A stretch of DNA of 64,000 nucleotides, from positions 62,001-126,000 of the forward strand of contig NZ_VCNP01000032.1 in NCBI RefSeq assembly GCF_006782915.1, written 5' to 3'. Numbering within the stretch: the stretch's first letter is position 1; each line of letters starts with the position of its first letter. Of the stretch, positions 17,151-25,563 are shown piece by piece. The translations under genes and the position numbers were made by a program. The stretch is from Streptomyces calvus. GTDB lineage: Bacteria; Actinomycetota; Actinomycetes; Streptomycetales; Streptomycetaceae. The notes below the pieces were generated by a model that saw only the letters and a program-made list of their open reading frames with translations, searched no databases and was not told where the DNA came from.

Positions 17151-20096
17151 TCATCCGGCCGCCGCGACCGCGTCGCGCCAGGCGGGCAGCAACTCGTCGA
17201 GCAGCGCCTCGGTGCGCGGCGGCAGCCCGCGCGCGCCGCTGCGGGCGACGAGGTCGGCGGCGAGGGCGGTGAGGCGGGCGGGGTCGTCGAGGGCGTGGGT
17301 GGCGCGCAGCAGCTCGTTCCACAGCCGCTCGTCGGCCGGGGCGGTGCGCAGCGCGGCCTCGATCGCCTCGATGGCCTTCGGCGCGCGGTTCTTCTCCATG
17401 TGGAACGCGGACAGCGCCAGTCCGGTGTCGGCGACGAGCAGCGGCAGCTGGGCGTCGACGATCTCGTGGGTGAGCCAGCGGTAGCGGCCCTCGGGCCGGT
17501 CGGCGAGCAGCGGGCCGCGCACCAGCACCAGCGCGTCGGTGAGCAGCCGGCCGCGCACGGCCCGGCTGTCGACGCCGCGGCCCTGGGTGGCCTCGTGGTA
17601 CAGCGACCGCAGCACGTCCAGGTCGGAGACGACGGACTTGGCGAGGGTGAGCCGGCCGGTGGCGTCCGTGCCGAGGCGGGGCGTGCCGTCGGGGTCGGTG
17701 CCCAGCCAGGAACGCAGCCGCTCGATCAGCGCCTCGCGCACGTCGTCGGTGACGCCGCGCGGCCACAGCGCGGACGACAGCACCCGCGGGTGCACGCCCT
17801 CGCGGTGCAGGAGCAGCAGCGCCAGCGCCTCGTGGAGCAGCGCACTGCGCTCGTCGTCCGGGCTGTCCAGCCCGATGATCTCGTACGGGCCGACCAGCCG
17901 CGCGTACACGGCCGGGCGTCCCTGCTCGCTGATGTCGACGAGGAACGGCGGGGTGTTGGCGGGCCCGTCGGGGCCGCGATCGGGGTCGGCGTCCACGAAC
18001 AGCTCGACCACGGCGCGCTGTTGGGCGGCGGGCAGGAGCTGGGCGTCCAGTTCGAGGCCGAGCAGCGGCGCGAGCAGTTTGCCCTCGCCGGTGATCTCCA
18101 TCTCCCAGGCGGCGCCGGGCAGATCACCGCTGTCGGTGCCGACGAGGTAGCCGATGCCCAGACGGCTCGCGTCGGCGGCGAGTTCGGCGAGCGTGACGGC
18201 GTCCTCGGCGGACGGCTCGGCGGCGAGCAGCACCAGGTGCGGGGCCCAACGGGTGTGCTGGGCGGGGCCGGTGCGCCCGGTGAGCACGGAGTCGTGCCCG
18301 GCGGCGCCGAGCGCGCCGCGCCGCTGCCGCGTCTCGGCCTCCATGGTCTCGATCAGCGCCTCGATGTCGTCGAGGTGCCGCAGCCGGTTGGGGGCGAGCG
18401 GGGTGAGGTCCTCGCCGAACCCGACGAGCGTGATGGTCATCCGGTCCGACCAGCCGTTGGTGGCCAGCTCGGCGGCGACGGAGGCGAACACGGCGGCCCG
18501 GTCGGCCTCGCTGCCGCTCAGCGAGACGATGCCGGGGACGGCCTCCAGGTTGAGCAGCAGCCGCGAGTCGTCCATGGTGCCGAGGCTGACCAGGCCCGGG
18601 TAGGGGGCGGCGGTGTCGGCGTCCTCGTACCGGCCGGCGTCGTCCTTGGCGAGCATCCAGAACGTCTGGTCCTGGCCGAGCTGCCAGGGCGCGGGCGGCT
18701 TGCCGGACGGCTGGGCGAGCTGGAGGTGCAGGTCGCCGTTGCTGAGCCAGGCCGCGTAGACGGTGGGCAGCGGACGGGACTCGGCGGCCAGGTCGGCGGC
18801 GAGCCCGCGCAGCGACCGGTCCAGCAGCCGTACGCCCTCGGGGTCGGCGCCGACGAGCAGCGCGTCCTGGGCGTCCTGGGCGTCACCGGTCGGCGTGGGC
18901 GGCTCCATGCCGCGCCGGCCGCCGACCCCGCCGAACGCCGACTGCCACAGCGCCTGCCGGCGGCGGTGCCCGAGGGCACCGAGAAGACCGGCGGCGAGCA
19001 GCGGAGCGGCGAGGAGGGCCTCGGGCAGGCCGAAGGAGGACGACTCCTGGGCGGGCGTGGCGTGCTGCCGGTCCGGCTGCTGCTGGTGTCCGGCGTGGCC
19101 CGGGTCGGGGGCGGGCCGCTGCTCGGGCACGGAGACCTGCGCGGCACCGCTGCCGCCACCGCCCTGGGCGTGGTCCCCGCCCTGGCCGGTCCTGGCGTAG
19201 TCGTGGATCTGCTGCTGCACCTCGGGCGAGACCTGGGGCGCTTCGTCCGGCATCTCGACGAGGTCGCCGCCGCGGGCGTCGCCGGGCATCTCCATGATCC
19301 AGCCGGGCCGGATCAGGCTGGCCTCGGACAGCTTCGAACCGTCGGGCTGGGTACGGTCCTTGTTGAGTTCGAAGATCTCCTTGTAGCGGCGACCGTCACC
19401 GAGGTGCCGCTCGGCGATCTCCCACAGGGAGTCGTGGTGGCGGCCCTCGGGCGGCTGGATCCGGTAGAACTTCGTGTCGCCCTCCTGCCGGGCGCTGCTG
19501 CCGCTCGCCGCTTCGGCGTGCGAGGCCTGCTCGGCGAGGGCGGCGGCGGCCCCGGCGGCCTGCTCCTGCTGCTGGGCGAAGAAGCCGGGCGTCTGCTGGG
19601 CGGCGGCCACGGTGGGCCGCTGGTTGCCGTCCAGGCCCTGCCCGAGCTGGCTGAGTCCCGGCGTGAAGCTGGCCGCGGTGGCGCCGACGAGCAGCAGCGC
19701 GGCGACGAGCTGCCGGGCGAGCAGCTGGCTGGGCCCGGCGCCGGGCACCCGCCCGGGCACGCCGACGCCCGACAGCGCGGCCTTCATCTCCACGAGCACG
19801 CACGCGGTGAACTGCGCCCAGGCCAGCCAGACGACGAACGTCAGGATGCCGAGGAACGTCTGGACGGAGATGTCCTGCCGGAGCCACTCCATCGGCTCGA
19901 ACGTGTCCGGGAACGGCCAGCCGGCCGTCATCGCCAGCGCGAGCGGCACCCCGACGAGCAGCACGAGCAGCGCCACGAAGGCGAGGAACGCCTTGACGAA
20001 GTCGCCGAAGGTCCGCCGCCGCACCCGCACCGGCTGCGGCGTCCGGTTCCTCGGAGCCGTCGAGCTTGACGAGCTTGCACTGCGGCGTCGCGGCAT
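17151..20096 (-). CDS. Membrane protein with LysM and bacterial transcriptional activator (BTAD) domains
   Basis: A 981-residue multidomain protein. Three hydrophobic segments lie near residues 34-56, 82-102 and 127-145. A LysM domain follows at about 209-271 (DSLWEIAERHLGDGRRYKEIFELNKDR), then a Gln/Pro/Gly-rich linker and another membrane segment near 350. The C-terminal ~300 residues contain winged-helix and tetratricopeptide-like BTAD features, including HPRVLSSALWPRGVTDDVREALIERLRSWLG cut in two by short loops and the ALHRxEKNxAxKAIEAIEAALR helices. Such proteins occur beside Streptomyces Tad loci. It could couple envelope sensing to gene control or to pilus assembly; the role is inferred. 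Start ATG at 20096. Confidence 0.82.
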   Translation of the reverse strand: MPRRRSASSSSSTAPRNRTPQPVRVRRRTFGDFVKAFLAFVALLVLLVGVPLALAMTAGWPFPDTFEPMEWLRQDISVQTFLGILTFVVWLAWAQFTACVLVEMKAALSGVGVPGRVPGAGPSQLLARQLVAALLLVGATAASFTPGLSQLGQGLDGNQRPTVAAAQQTPGFFAQQQEQAAGAAAALAEQASHAEAASGSSARQEGDTKFYRIQPPEGRHHDSLWEIAERHLGDGRRYKEIFELNKDRTQPDGSKLSEASLIRPGWIMEMPGDARGGDLVEMPDEAPQVSPEVQQQIHDYARTGQGGDHAQGGGGSGAAQVSVPEQRPAPDPGHAGHQQQPDRQHATPAQESSSFGLPEALLAAPLLAAGLLGALGHRRRQALWQSAFGGVGGRRGMEPPTPTGDAQDAQDALLVGADPEGVRLLDRSLRGLAADLAAESRPLPTVYAAWLSNGDLHLQLAQPSGKPPAPWQLGQDQTFWMLAKDDAGRYEDADTAAPYPGLVSLGTMDDSRLLLNLEAVPGIVSLSGSEADRAAVFASVAAELATNGWSDRMTITLVGFGEDLTPLAPNRLRHLDDIEALIETMEAETRQRRGALGAAGHDSVLTGRTGPAQHTRWAPHLVLLAAEPSAEDAVTLAELAADASRLGIGYLVGTDSGDLPGAAWEMEITGEGKLLAPLLGLELDAQLLPAAQQRAVVELFVDADPDRGPDGPANTPPFLVDISEQGRPAVYARLVGPYEIIGLDSPDDERSALLHEALALLLLHREGVHPRVLSSALWPRGVTDDVREALIERLRSWLGTDPDGTPRLGTDATGRLTLAKSVVSDLDVLRSLYHEATQGRGVDSRAVRGRLLTDALVLVRGPLLADRPEGRYRWLTHEIVDAQLPLLVADTGLALSAFHMEKNRAPKAIEAIEAALRTAPADERLWNELLRATHALDDPARLTALAADLVARSGARGLPPRTEALLDELLPAWRDAVAAAG

Positions 20097-20382
20097 GGCG
20101 GGAGTCCTGGGTGTCGGAAGGAGGGTCTGTTGAGCCTACAGAGATCTTATTGACTCGTACGGACGCAGTCGAAGCCCCGAGCCGTTCCGTCCCGCACGCG
20201 TCCGTCCCGCACCCGCGACCCCCTCTCCCCCTCGCAGCATCTCCGCCGTCCGCTGCGCCGACGGCACACTCCTCACCTTCCCCACACAATCCGCCGCTAC
20301 CTCACAAGTGCCCCTGACCTGCCCCTGATAGCTTCGTTCTCCGTTGCAGACAGTTGCAGACAGCCGACACAGGGGGAAGTCC

Positions 20383-21036
20383 GTGGCCCGCAGAGCCCTG
20401 CCCATCACCGCAGCCGCCCTCACCACGACGGCGGCCCTGCTGCTGACCGCCTGCGGCGGAAGCGGGGAAGAGTCGTCGTCCGACGACATCAAGGGAGCGG
20501 ACACCGGGTCGAGCAGCCCGTCGGCCTCGGCGTCGGCGTCGTCCTCGCCCGACGTCAAGCGCCCGGAGATCGCCCTCCCCAGCACTTTCCAGCTCACCTT
20601 CGAGAACTGGAAGAGCAGCGACCCGGACGAGCAGGCCGTCCTCAACGACGGCAAGGAGGAGTTGCGCTCCGGCTACGCAGCGATCATCGAGAACGACCCC
20701 GACAGCGAGGCCCTCGCCTTCTACCACACCGAGGGAGGCCTCTCGCAGGCTCGGGAGTGGATCAGAAGCTACACGGACAAGAACGTCACGGTCATCGGGA
20801 AGCTGCCCGTCTTCGACCCCGAGGTCACCATCGGCGACGGCAAGAAGAACGCTTCGCTGTCGTACTGCACGGACGAGACCGATGCCGCGACGAAGAATCG
20901 CAACACCGGCAAAGTGGTTGGAAATCCGGCCGGCACGGATCCCGAGGTCTTCTACGTGATCTCACTGACCAGGAACTCCCAGGGGGTGTGGCAAACCGTG
21001 TCCGCCCGTTCCGAGAGGGGCGGTTGCTCGCGATGA
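20383..21036 (+). CDS. Secreted lipoprotein of duplicated cassette, copy 1
   Basis: Predicted lipoprotein of 217 aa. The signal peptide ends in a lipobox LLLTAC with the modified cysteine at about residue 25, then a Ser/Ala-rich linker. The rest (from STFQLTFENW) has the size and pattern of an NTF2/SnoaL-like fold with two later cysteines (YCTDE and GGCSR), but I do not recognise a named family. Start GTG 20383 follows the purine run AGGGGGAAG. Its stop overlaps the start of the next gene as ATGA. It is clearly paralogous to the lipoprotein at 33929-34600. Confidence 0.8.
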   Translation: MARRALPITAAALTTTAALLLTACGGSGEESSSDDIKGADTGSSSPSASASASSSPDVKRPEIALPSTFQLTFENWKSSDPDEQAVLNDGKEELRSGYAAIIENDPDSEALAFYHTEGGLSQAREWIRSYTDKNVTVIGKLPVFDPEVTIGDGKKNASLSYCTDETDAATKNRNTGKVVGNPAGTDPEVFYVISLTRNSQGVWQTVSARSERGGCSR

Positions 21037-22073
21037 AACAGCGCGCGGCCCTGCCACTGACCATCGCGTCCCTCGTCACCGTGCTTCTGGCTCCCACGCC
21101 CGCCCACGCCATCGGTGAGGGCGATACCTTCGGTGACACCAAGGGCAACGAACTGACCGCCTCGGTCAGCACTTCCCGGATCAAAGTCACTCAGGTGAGC
21201 GGCCCCACCGACGGCAAGGGCAGTCTGTCCGCGGTGGACCCGAACTGGGAGCCACCCCCCTGCTGGTACGAACCCGTCTTCACTCCGGAACAGTTGAAGA
21301 ATTTTTCGGAGAAGGACGGCAACGGCGATGTGAGCGTGCGGCAGGCATGGTTCGGTGAAGGGCTCTGGACCGACCACTACAGGGACGAGAAGGACGCCAC
21401 CAACTACTTCGGCACTCCCTCCTCCGTGAAGGGGTACAAGAACTACAACCTCGGCAAGGACGGTTACTTCTGGCGCGGTGTCGCGCCGGACCTGACCAAC
21501 CTCGACACCTCGCTGTGCAACCGGCTGATGTTCTGGGTGGAGGCGGGCGAAATCCCCGATGAGCCGGAGGCACCCACCCCGGAGACCCTGGCCGAGTACG
21601 CCTATGACAAGGTGAAGGTTCCCGAGACCGAGATCGAACTGAAGCCCGAAGCCAGGTCCACGGTGAATCTTGCGACCTGGGTCTGGCTCGACAAGGCGAC
21701 CTTCACGGACATCACGGTCCGCGCCGAGCTCCCCGGTACCGGGCTGTGGGCGGAGACCACCGCCAAGCCGGTCGCCCTGCACCTCGAGCCGGGCACGGAC
21801 GACGCGGAGACCTTCCCGGCCTCCGGCGACTGCGAGATCAACAACGACGGCTCCATCGGCACCCCGTACACGAAGGGCAGCGCCGACAAGACCCCGCCGT
21901 GCGGCATCAGGTACCTGCGGGCGAGCGCCGGCGACCCGTACGAGCTGACGGCGTCGATCACCTGGCAGATCTCCTGGGAGGGCAGCGGCGGAGCCCGCGG
22001 CGACCTCCCCGACGGCACCTTCGAGACCACCCAGGACATGACGGTCCAGGAAATCCAGTCGATCAACCGCTGA
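21033..22073 (+). CDS. Secreted protein of duplicated cassette, copy 1
   Basis: Exported protein of 346 aa with a Sec signal peptide ending near PTPAHAIG. It has no recognised catalytic domain. Shared features with the paralogue at 34597-35676 are a PPPCWYEPV motif, a GYKNYNLGKDGYFWRG region, a TVNLATWVWLDKATF stretch and a C-terminal half with TAKPVALHLEPGTDDAETFP, KTPPCGIRYLR and the end VQEIQSINR. Conserved cysteines suggest disulfides outside the membrane. ATG 21033 overlaps the lipoprotein stop, so the two are made together and probably act as partners at the envelope. Confidence 0.8.
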   Translation: MKQRAALPLTIASLVTVLLAPTPAHAIGEGDTFGDTKGNELTASVSTSRIKVTQVSGPTDGKGSLSAVDPNWEPPPCWYEPVFTPEQLKNFSEKDGNGDVSVRQAWFGEGLWTDHYRDEKDATNYFGTPSSVKGYKNYNLGKDGYFWRGVAPDLTNLDTSLCNRLMFWVEAGEIPDEPEAPTPETLAEYAYDKVKVPETEIELKPEARSTVNLATWVWLDKATFTDITVRAELPGTGLWAETTAKPVALHLEPGTDDAETFPASGDCEINNDGSIGTPYTKGSADKTPPCGIRYLRASAGDPYELTASITWQISWEGSGGARGDLPDGTFETTQDMTVQEIQSINR

Positions 22074-22108
22074 CCGCGCCCCCTCACCCGCCCGCCCCGT
22101 GACGGCCG

Positions 22109-22618
22109 TCAGGCCGGACCGGGGCGCGGGTCGATGGTCCAGTGGTTGGTGTGCAGGAGGCGGTCGGCGAACGTCACGGTGCGTTGGCCGGCGAGGGTGA
22201 AGCCGAGGGTGCGGCAGATGCCGTTGGAGGCCGCGTTGCCGACCGCGGGGAAGGCGTGGACGAGGCCCCAGCGGCCGTCCTCGGCGGCCAGGTCCAGCAG
22301 GGCGCGCACGGCCCGCTTGCCGTGGCCCCGGCCCTGGTGGGCGGGCAGCACCATCCAGCCGATCTCGGAGATGCGCTGCCCGCCGTCGTCGTGGGACCAC
22401 AGGGTCACGGTTCCGGCGACGGTGCCGGGGTCGGCCGGGTCGGGGACGATCATTTTCGTCCAGGCGGTGTCCCGGACGGCGTCACGGACGTCGCGCTCGA
22501 CCTTCTCCCGCATGCCCTCGCGCGGCAGCGGGCCGCCGAGGTCCCGCATCATGACCGGGTCGCAGCGCATCCGCACGTACGCGTCGAGGTCGTCGGGTGT
22601 CACATCGCGCAGCAGCAT
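22109..22618 (-). CDS. GNAT family N-acetyltransferase
   Basis: Acetyltransferase-like protein of 169 aa. The acetyl-CoA loop is visible as VLPAHQGRGHGKRAVRALLDLA, followed by NAASNGICRTLGFTLAGQ, both typical of the RimJ/RimL-like group. The substrate is unknown. It begins with ATG at 22618 and runs convergently toward the secreted protein gene, with a GC-rich hairpin in the 35-bp gap. Confidence 0.85.
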   Translation of the reverse strand: MLLRDVTPDDLDAYVRMRCDPVMMRDLGGPLPREGMREKVERDVRDAVRDTAWTKMIVPDPADPGTVAGTVTLWSHDDGGQRISEIGWMVLPAHQGRGHGKRAVRALLDLAAEDGRWGLVHAFPAVGNAASNGICRTLGFTLAGQRTVTFADRLLHTNHWTIDPRPGPA

Positions 22619-22704
22619 GTGAGGAACCTCCTGTGCGTGGGCGGGTGTTCAGTGTGCGCGAGCGGGGCCGCGTACGGTCGGGTGCTCCACGGGTGGAACG
22701 AGGC

Positions 22705-23047
22705 ATGGGCAACGGCAAGAGCGATCTCGCGCTTCCGCTGAGCGATCTCGAGGACTACGGGCGGCGACTGCGGTCGCTCAAGACGCGGATGAACCACACC
22801 AAAAAACTCTTCGAGTCCCACAAGGACGACATCGGGGACGGAAGCGTATGACGCGTTGTCCGACTTCGAGTCCAACTGGGAGGACGGACGTGAGGACATC
22901 ACCCAGCAACTCGACGCGCTCGCCGGTATGTCGGATGCCGTGGTGCGTGAATTCAAGAAGCTGGAGGACGAACTCACCAAGCAGGTCGACGAGAAGATGA
23001 AGGTCGAGGACAAGCGGGGGAACAAATGGGAAAAGGGCGGGAAGTGA
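22705..23047 (+). pseudogene. Frameshifted WXG100-like T7SS-associated protein gene
   Basis: From ATG 22705 the frame reads MGNGKSDLALPLSDLEDYGR, then a helix, and stops at 22851 after DDIGDGSV. The +1 frame continues the same kind of protein: TEAYDALSDFESNWEDGRED and a C-terminal coiled coil to 23047. Dropping one G from the G4 run at 22834-22837 joins them into one ~113-residue helical protein with a central W-E-D-G turn, like a WXG100 protein. Both halves are alpha-helical and charged. Either the allele is broken by a one-base insertion in a homopolymer or the base is a sequencing error. Translation of the second half alone would need the TTG at 22856. Confidence 0.7.
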
Positions 23048-23071
23048 GCCGCCCTCACGAAATGACGACGA

Positions 23072-23102
23072 CGGGCCCCGGACGGGGAATGTCCGGGGCC
23101 CG
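23072..23102. terminator. Bidirectional hairpin terminator
   Basis: A 12-bp perfect stem, CGGGCCCCGGAC and GTCCGGGGCCCG, with a 7-nt loop lies between the rightward frameshifted gene (ends 23047) and the leftward RiPP-like gene (ends 23140). It can serve both. Confidence 0.8.
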
Positions 23103-23139
23103 CCGTTCAGGCGCTGTCAGTGAATGTCAGCGGCGCTGC

Positions 23140-23382
23140 TCAGGCAGACGTGGTGTGCACGTGGCCGTCGCCCGCGATGCCACCCGGGGTCACCGAACCG
23201 CCCAGACCGGCGCACACGGAGAGCGGGCCCACCTCGGCGTACGCACCGACACCGGCGGAGCCACCGGCGGTGGTGACGGCCACGGCGGCGTCGACGCCGG
23301 CGGCGATCGCGTGACCGCCGGAGACGTTGTCCAGGTCGGCGTCGGAGATCTCGGCCGTTTCGACCTGCGAGGCGAAGTTCAT
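23140..23382 (-). CDS. Orphan RiPP-precursor-like peptide with double-glycine leader
   Basis: An 80-residue protein. The N-terminal 22 residues contain ISDADLDNVSGG, an acidic leader ending in a double glycine like those of type 2 lantipeptide and related bacteriocin precursors. The remaining ~57 residues are rich in Gly, Ala, Val, Ser and Thr with one cysteine (SVCAGLGG) and end in HVHTTSA. A GGAAAGG ribosome binding site precedes ATG 23382. With only one cysteine, several lanthionine rings are not possible. No modification enzyme, ABC peptidase or immunity gene is nearby. It could be a secreted structural peptide or a substrate for enzymes encoded elsewhere. Confidence 0.65.
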   Translation of the reverse strand: MNFASQVETAEISDADLDNVSGGHAIAAGVDAAVAVTTAGGSAGVGAYAEVGPLSVCAGLGGSVTPGGIAGDGHVHTTSA

Positions 23383-23767
23383 GGCTGGCCTTTCCATTCG
23401 TAGCAAGGAATGCAGCGGCGGGGAGTTCGCCGGAAGCCCGGAATCGGGACTCACTCCGACGAGCCGTGCCCACTGATCAAAGCACGCATGCGAACAGCCG
23501 ACCAGTGGCGCGGAGTTGATCGACGCTGCCTCAGCGTCACCGAATTCATTGTTGTGGCAATCCGGTCACGAATCGGGTCGGCGCCTTCACGCTACCCACC
23601 GGTTCACGAAGGCACCGGCCACCGCCGGGCGGCTTTCCGGGCCGCCGCTCACCGCACGCCGTGACTTCCTCCCGATTTCCCTCCCTTTCCGTACGACCTC
23701 CCGGTGAACGGTGTGCAGGTCCGAGGGATTTTTTCGGGACGGTGCAACTGTGACACTCCCGGGGGCG
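23383..23767. other. Intergenic region between the RiPP-like gene and the last Tad gene
   Basis: About 385 bp with lower G+C than its neighbours and no supported gene. It must contain the leftward promoter for the RiPP-like peptide. I see no strong hairpin or repeat in it. Confidence 0.45.
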
Positions 23768-24229
23768 TCAGCCCACCTCGTTCTCCGCGACGGCCTGCCC
23801 GCGGACCGCCACGTCGCCGCCGTAGAACATGCCCGTGAAGACGGGCGCGTATGTCAACTGGACCTCGACTTCCACGGCTTGGGCGTTCGCGGCGACGCAG
23901 TGGGTCGCCGCGACGTCCGGGCCGGACATGTCCATCTCACGGGCGAACGCCTTCACCCGGGCGTCACAGTTCTGGTAGTTGATCGGCGCGGGGCCGCCCT
24001 CGTTGTCGTAGAGGGCCTCGCGGTCGATGTCCTGGGCGGCATAACGGGCCGCCTGCTCAGCGATGTCGGCCGCCCGCTCCCGCTTGGAGATGGACATGCC
24101 GCCGTCGATGACGAAGGCCGACAGGGAGAGGAAGACCAGCGCGAAGATGATGACGGCGCCGGCGCCCGAGCCGCGGTCGTCCAGGCGGGTGCGGCGGTGG
24201 GCCGCCCAGCTGCGGATGCGGGCGCTCAC
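23768..24229 (-). CDS. TadG-related pilus assembly protein
   Basis: Protein of 153 aa with one N-terminal membrane helix (about residues 24-44, AVIIFALVFLSLSAFVIDGG) after the sequence DRGSGAG, as in Tad minor pilins and TadG-like proteins. It lacks the glutamate at position +5 of the processed pilin, unlike the two genes upstream, so prepilin cleavage is doubtful. Two cysteines lie in the exported part. Its GTG/ATG start overlaps the previous gene by 4 bp; it is the last gene of the Tad operon. Confidence 0.75.
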   Translation of the reverse strand: MSARIRSWAAHRRTRLDDRGSGAGAVIIFALVFLSLSAFVIDGGMSISKRERAADIAEQAARYAAQDIDREALYDNEGGPAPINYQNCDARVKAFAREMDMSGPDVAATHCVAANAQAVEVEVQLTYAPVFTGMFYGGDVAVRGQAVAENEVG

Positions 24230-24753
24230 GCCGTCCTCCGGTAGGGGTCCAGCGGGGAGCTGAAGCTCGAGGTCAGGGTCGTCGGGATGTCCAGGCCCAG
24301 CATGGCGAGGCCCCGCACCTCGCAGCTCACCTCAACGGTGAAGATGGTGTCGGGTTCGAAGCCCTGGCTGGTCTGCACGACGCTGACCGGGCCCGAGCAG
24401 ACGTCGGTCAGGTTCGCCTCCGCCGCGGCCCGTGCCTCGGCCATCGCGGTGGCGTGGTCCTTCTGGATGGAGCCGGCGCGCGCCGCGTCCCGCGCGGCGC
24501 CGTCCAGCGCGCCGCGCCCGTCGACCAGTTGACCGAAGCCGACCAGCACCAGGATGAACAGGATCATCACCGGCGCGAGGATGACCACCTCGACGGTGGA
24601 CAACCCCCGGTCCCGGTCCCGGTCCCGGCCCCGGTCCTGGTCCCGGTCGCGGCCACGGTCGCGGTCCCAGTCCCGGTCCCGGTCGCGGCTCCCGTCCCGG
24701 CCCGGTGCGCCGTCCGCCGGCCTCCGTGCGCCGCGGAAGACGGAGAGGTCCAT
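24226..24753 (-). CDS. TadE-like minor pilin with Arg-Asp repeat N-terminus
   Basis: Protein of 175 aa. Residues ~22-49 are an Arg-Asp dipeptide-like tract, then RGLSTVEVVILAPVMILFIL, which has the prepilin form (cleavage after Gly, Glu at +5) and one membrane helix. The rest has two cysteines (DVCSGP and VSCEVRG). It is probably a pseudopilin of the Tad fibre. The start is ATG 24753, immediately after the stop of the preceding gene; the repeat tract is unusual for the family and could be a variable N-terminal region. Confidence 0.78.
   Translation of the reverse strand: MDLSVFRGARRPADGAPGRDGSRDRDRDWDRDRGRDRDQDRGRDRDRDRGLSTVEVVILAPVMILFILVLVGFGQLVDGRGALDGAARDAARAGSIQKDHATAMAEARAAAEANLTDVCSGPVSVVQTSQGFEPDTIFTVEVSCEVRGLAMLGLDIPTTLTSSFSSPLDPYRRTA
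24602..24700. repeat. Hexanucleotide-like GGTCCC tract inside the TadE-like gene
   Basis: A run of imperfect GGTCCC/GGTCGC hexamers on the plus strand encodes the Arg-Asp tract of the minor pilin on the minus strand. Copy-number changes of whole hexamers would keep the frame. Boundaries are approximate. Confidence 0.8.
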
Positions 24754-25203
24754 CTAGTTCTCCCCCTCCTGCACGAACCGCTCCACCGGTCCCATCGACT
24801 GCGCGTGCACCGTCAGGTCCAGCCCCGGGAACACGGTCGGGATGCGTGCCGTGATCTCCACGCCCACCGTGTCCTGCTCCGGCTGGAGCATCCGCACATC
24901 GGGCCCCAGCACCAGCTGCGGTCCCAGCTGCCGGATGTAGCTGTCCACCACGTCCTGCGCCTCGCCGCGCCAGCCGCCCGGCTGGTCGTAGGCCGTCGCC
25001 CGCGCCTTGCGCGCACCCGCCTGCGCCGCCGCCTGCGCGACGTGATCGGCGAAGAAGTACAGCGCGAACTGCACCGTCGCGAAGATCATGAAGAACAGGA
25101 CGGGCGTGAGCAGTACGAACTCGATCGCGGTCATGCCGGAATCGCCGCGGGCGGAGGCGGCCTCCACCCGTCGGCGTACCCAGCGACGTACGCGCACCGA
25201 CAT
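24754..25203 (-). CDS. TadE family pilus assembly protein
   Basis: Protein of 149 aa with the TadE pattern: a basic N-terminus, then GDSGMTAIEFVLLTPVLFFM with cleavage expected after Gly and Glu at +5, and one membrane helix. The exported part is a short domain with PEQDTVGVEITARIPTVFPG. The start is ATG 25203 (MSVRVRRWVRR); the upstream open sequence overlaps the pilin gene. It lies between the main pilin and the second TadE-like gene and ends directly before the latter's start. Confidence 0.83.
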   Translation of the reverse strand: MSVRVRRWVRRRVEAASARGDSGMTAIEFVLLTPVLFFMIFATVQFALYFFADHVAQAAAQAGARKARATAYDQPGGWRGEAQDVVDSYIRQLGPQLVLGPDVRMLQPEQDTVGVEITARIPTVFPGLDLTVHAQSMGPVERFVQEGEN

Positions 25204-25226
25204 CCCCGTAGCAGCAGTGACCGCGG

Positions 25227-25478
25227 TCAGCAGGTCTTGCCCGCGTCCGCGCCCTTGATGCAGTCGCCGACCTTGTTGGCGCCCTCGCTCAGCGCGGCGT
25301 TGATGATGGCGGCCACGACACCGACGATCGCCACGACGACCGCCGAGATGATGACCCACTCCACCGCGGAGGCACCGCGGTCCAGTTCGCCGGAGCGGGC
25401 GCGCTCCACGCGGGCCCGCATGAAGGTGACCAGGAAGTCCACGGCGGGAATGCCGGTGTGGAAGGTACGTCCGTTCAT
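25227..25478 (-). CDS. Flp-type pilin
   Basis: An 83-residue protein, probably the main structural subunit of the Tad pilus. The N-terminal ~35 residues are a leader-like basic region, then RGASAVEWVIISAVVVAIVG fits the prepilin cleavage site (after Gly, Glu at +5) followed by a single hydrophobic helix. Two cysteines are at the C-terminus (GDCIKGADAGKTC). Its leader is longer than those of classic Flp pilins. Processing by the A24 peptidase at 16403-17137 is expected. Confidence 0.8.
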   Translation of the reverse strand: MNGRTFHTGIPAVDFLVTFMRARVERARSGELDRGASAVEWVIISAVVVAIVGVVAAIINAALSEGANKVGDCIKGADAGKTC

Positions 25479-25563
25479 GACGCGTTGTCCTCTCGAATTC
25501 GGTTCACGGAAGTTGTGACGTACGGCTCACGGTTGACGGTTCGCGATACACCGGTCATGGATG

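Noticed and set aside
22134-22741. Plus-strand open frames over the GNAT gene
   Set aside because: Mirror images of the minus-strand acetyltransferase; no ribosome binding site or domain.
24454-25518. 354-codon plus-strand frame across the TadE and pilin genes
   Set aside because: Repetitive composition comes from the Arg-Asp tract on the other strand; no support for translation.
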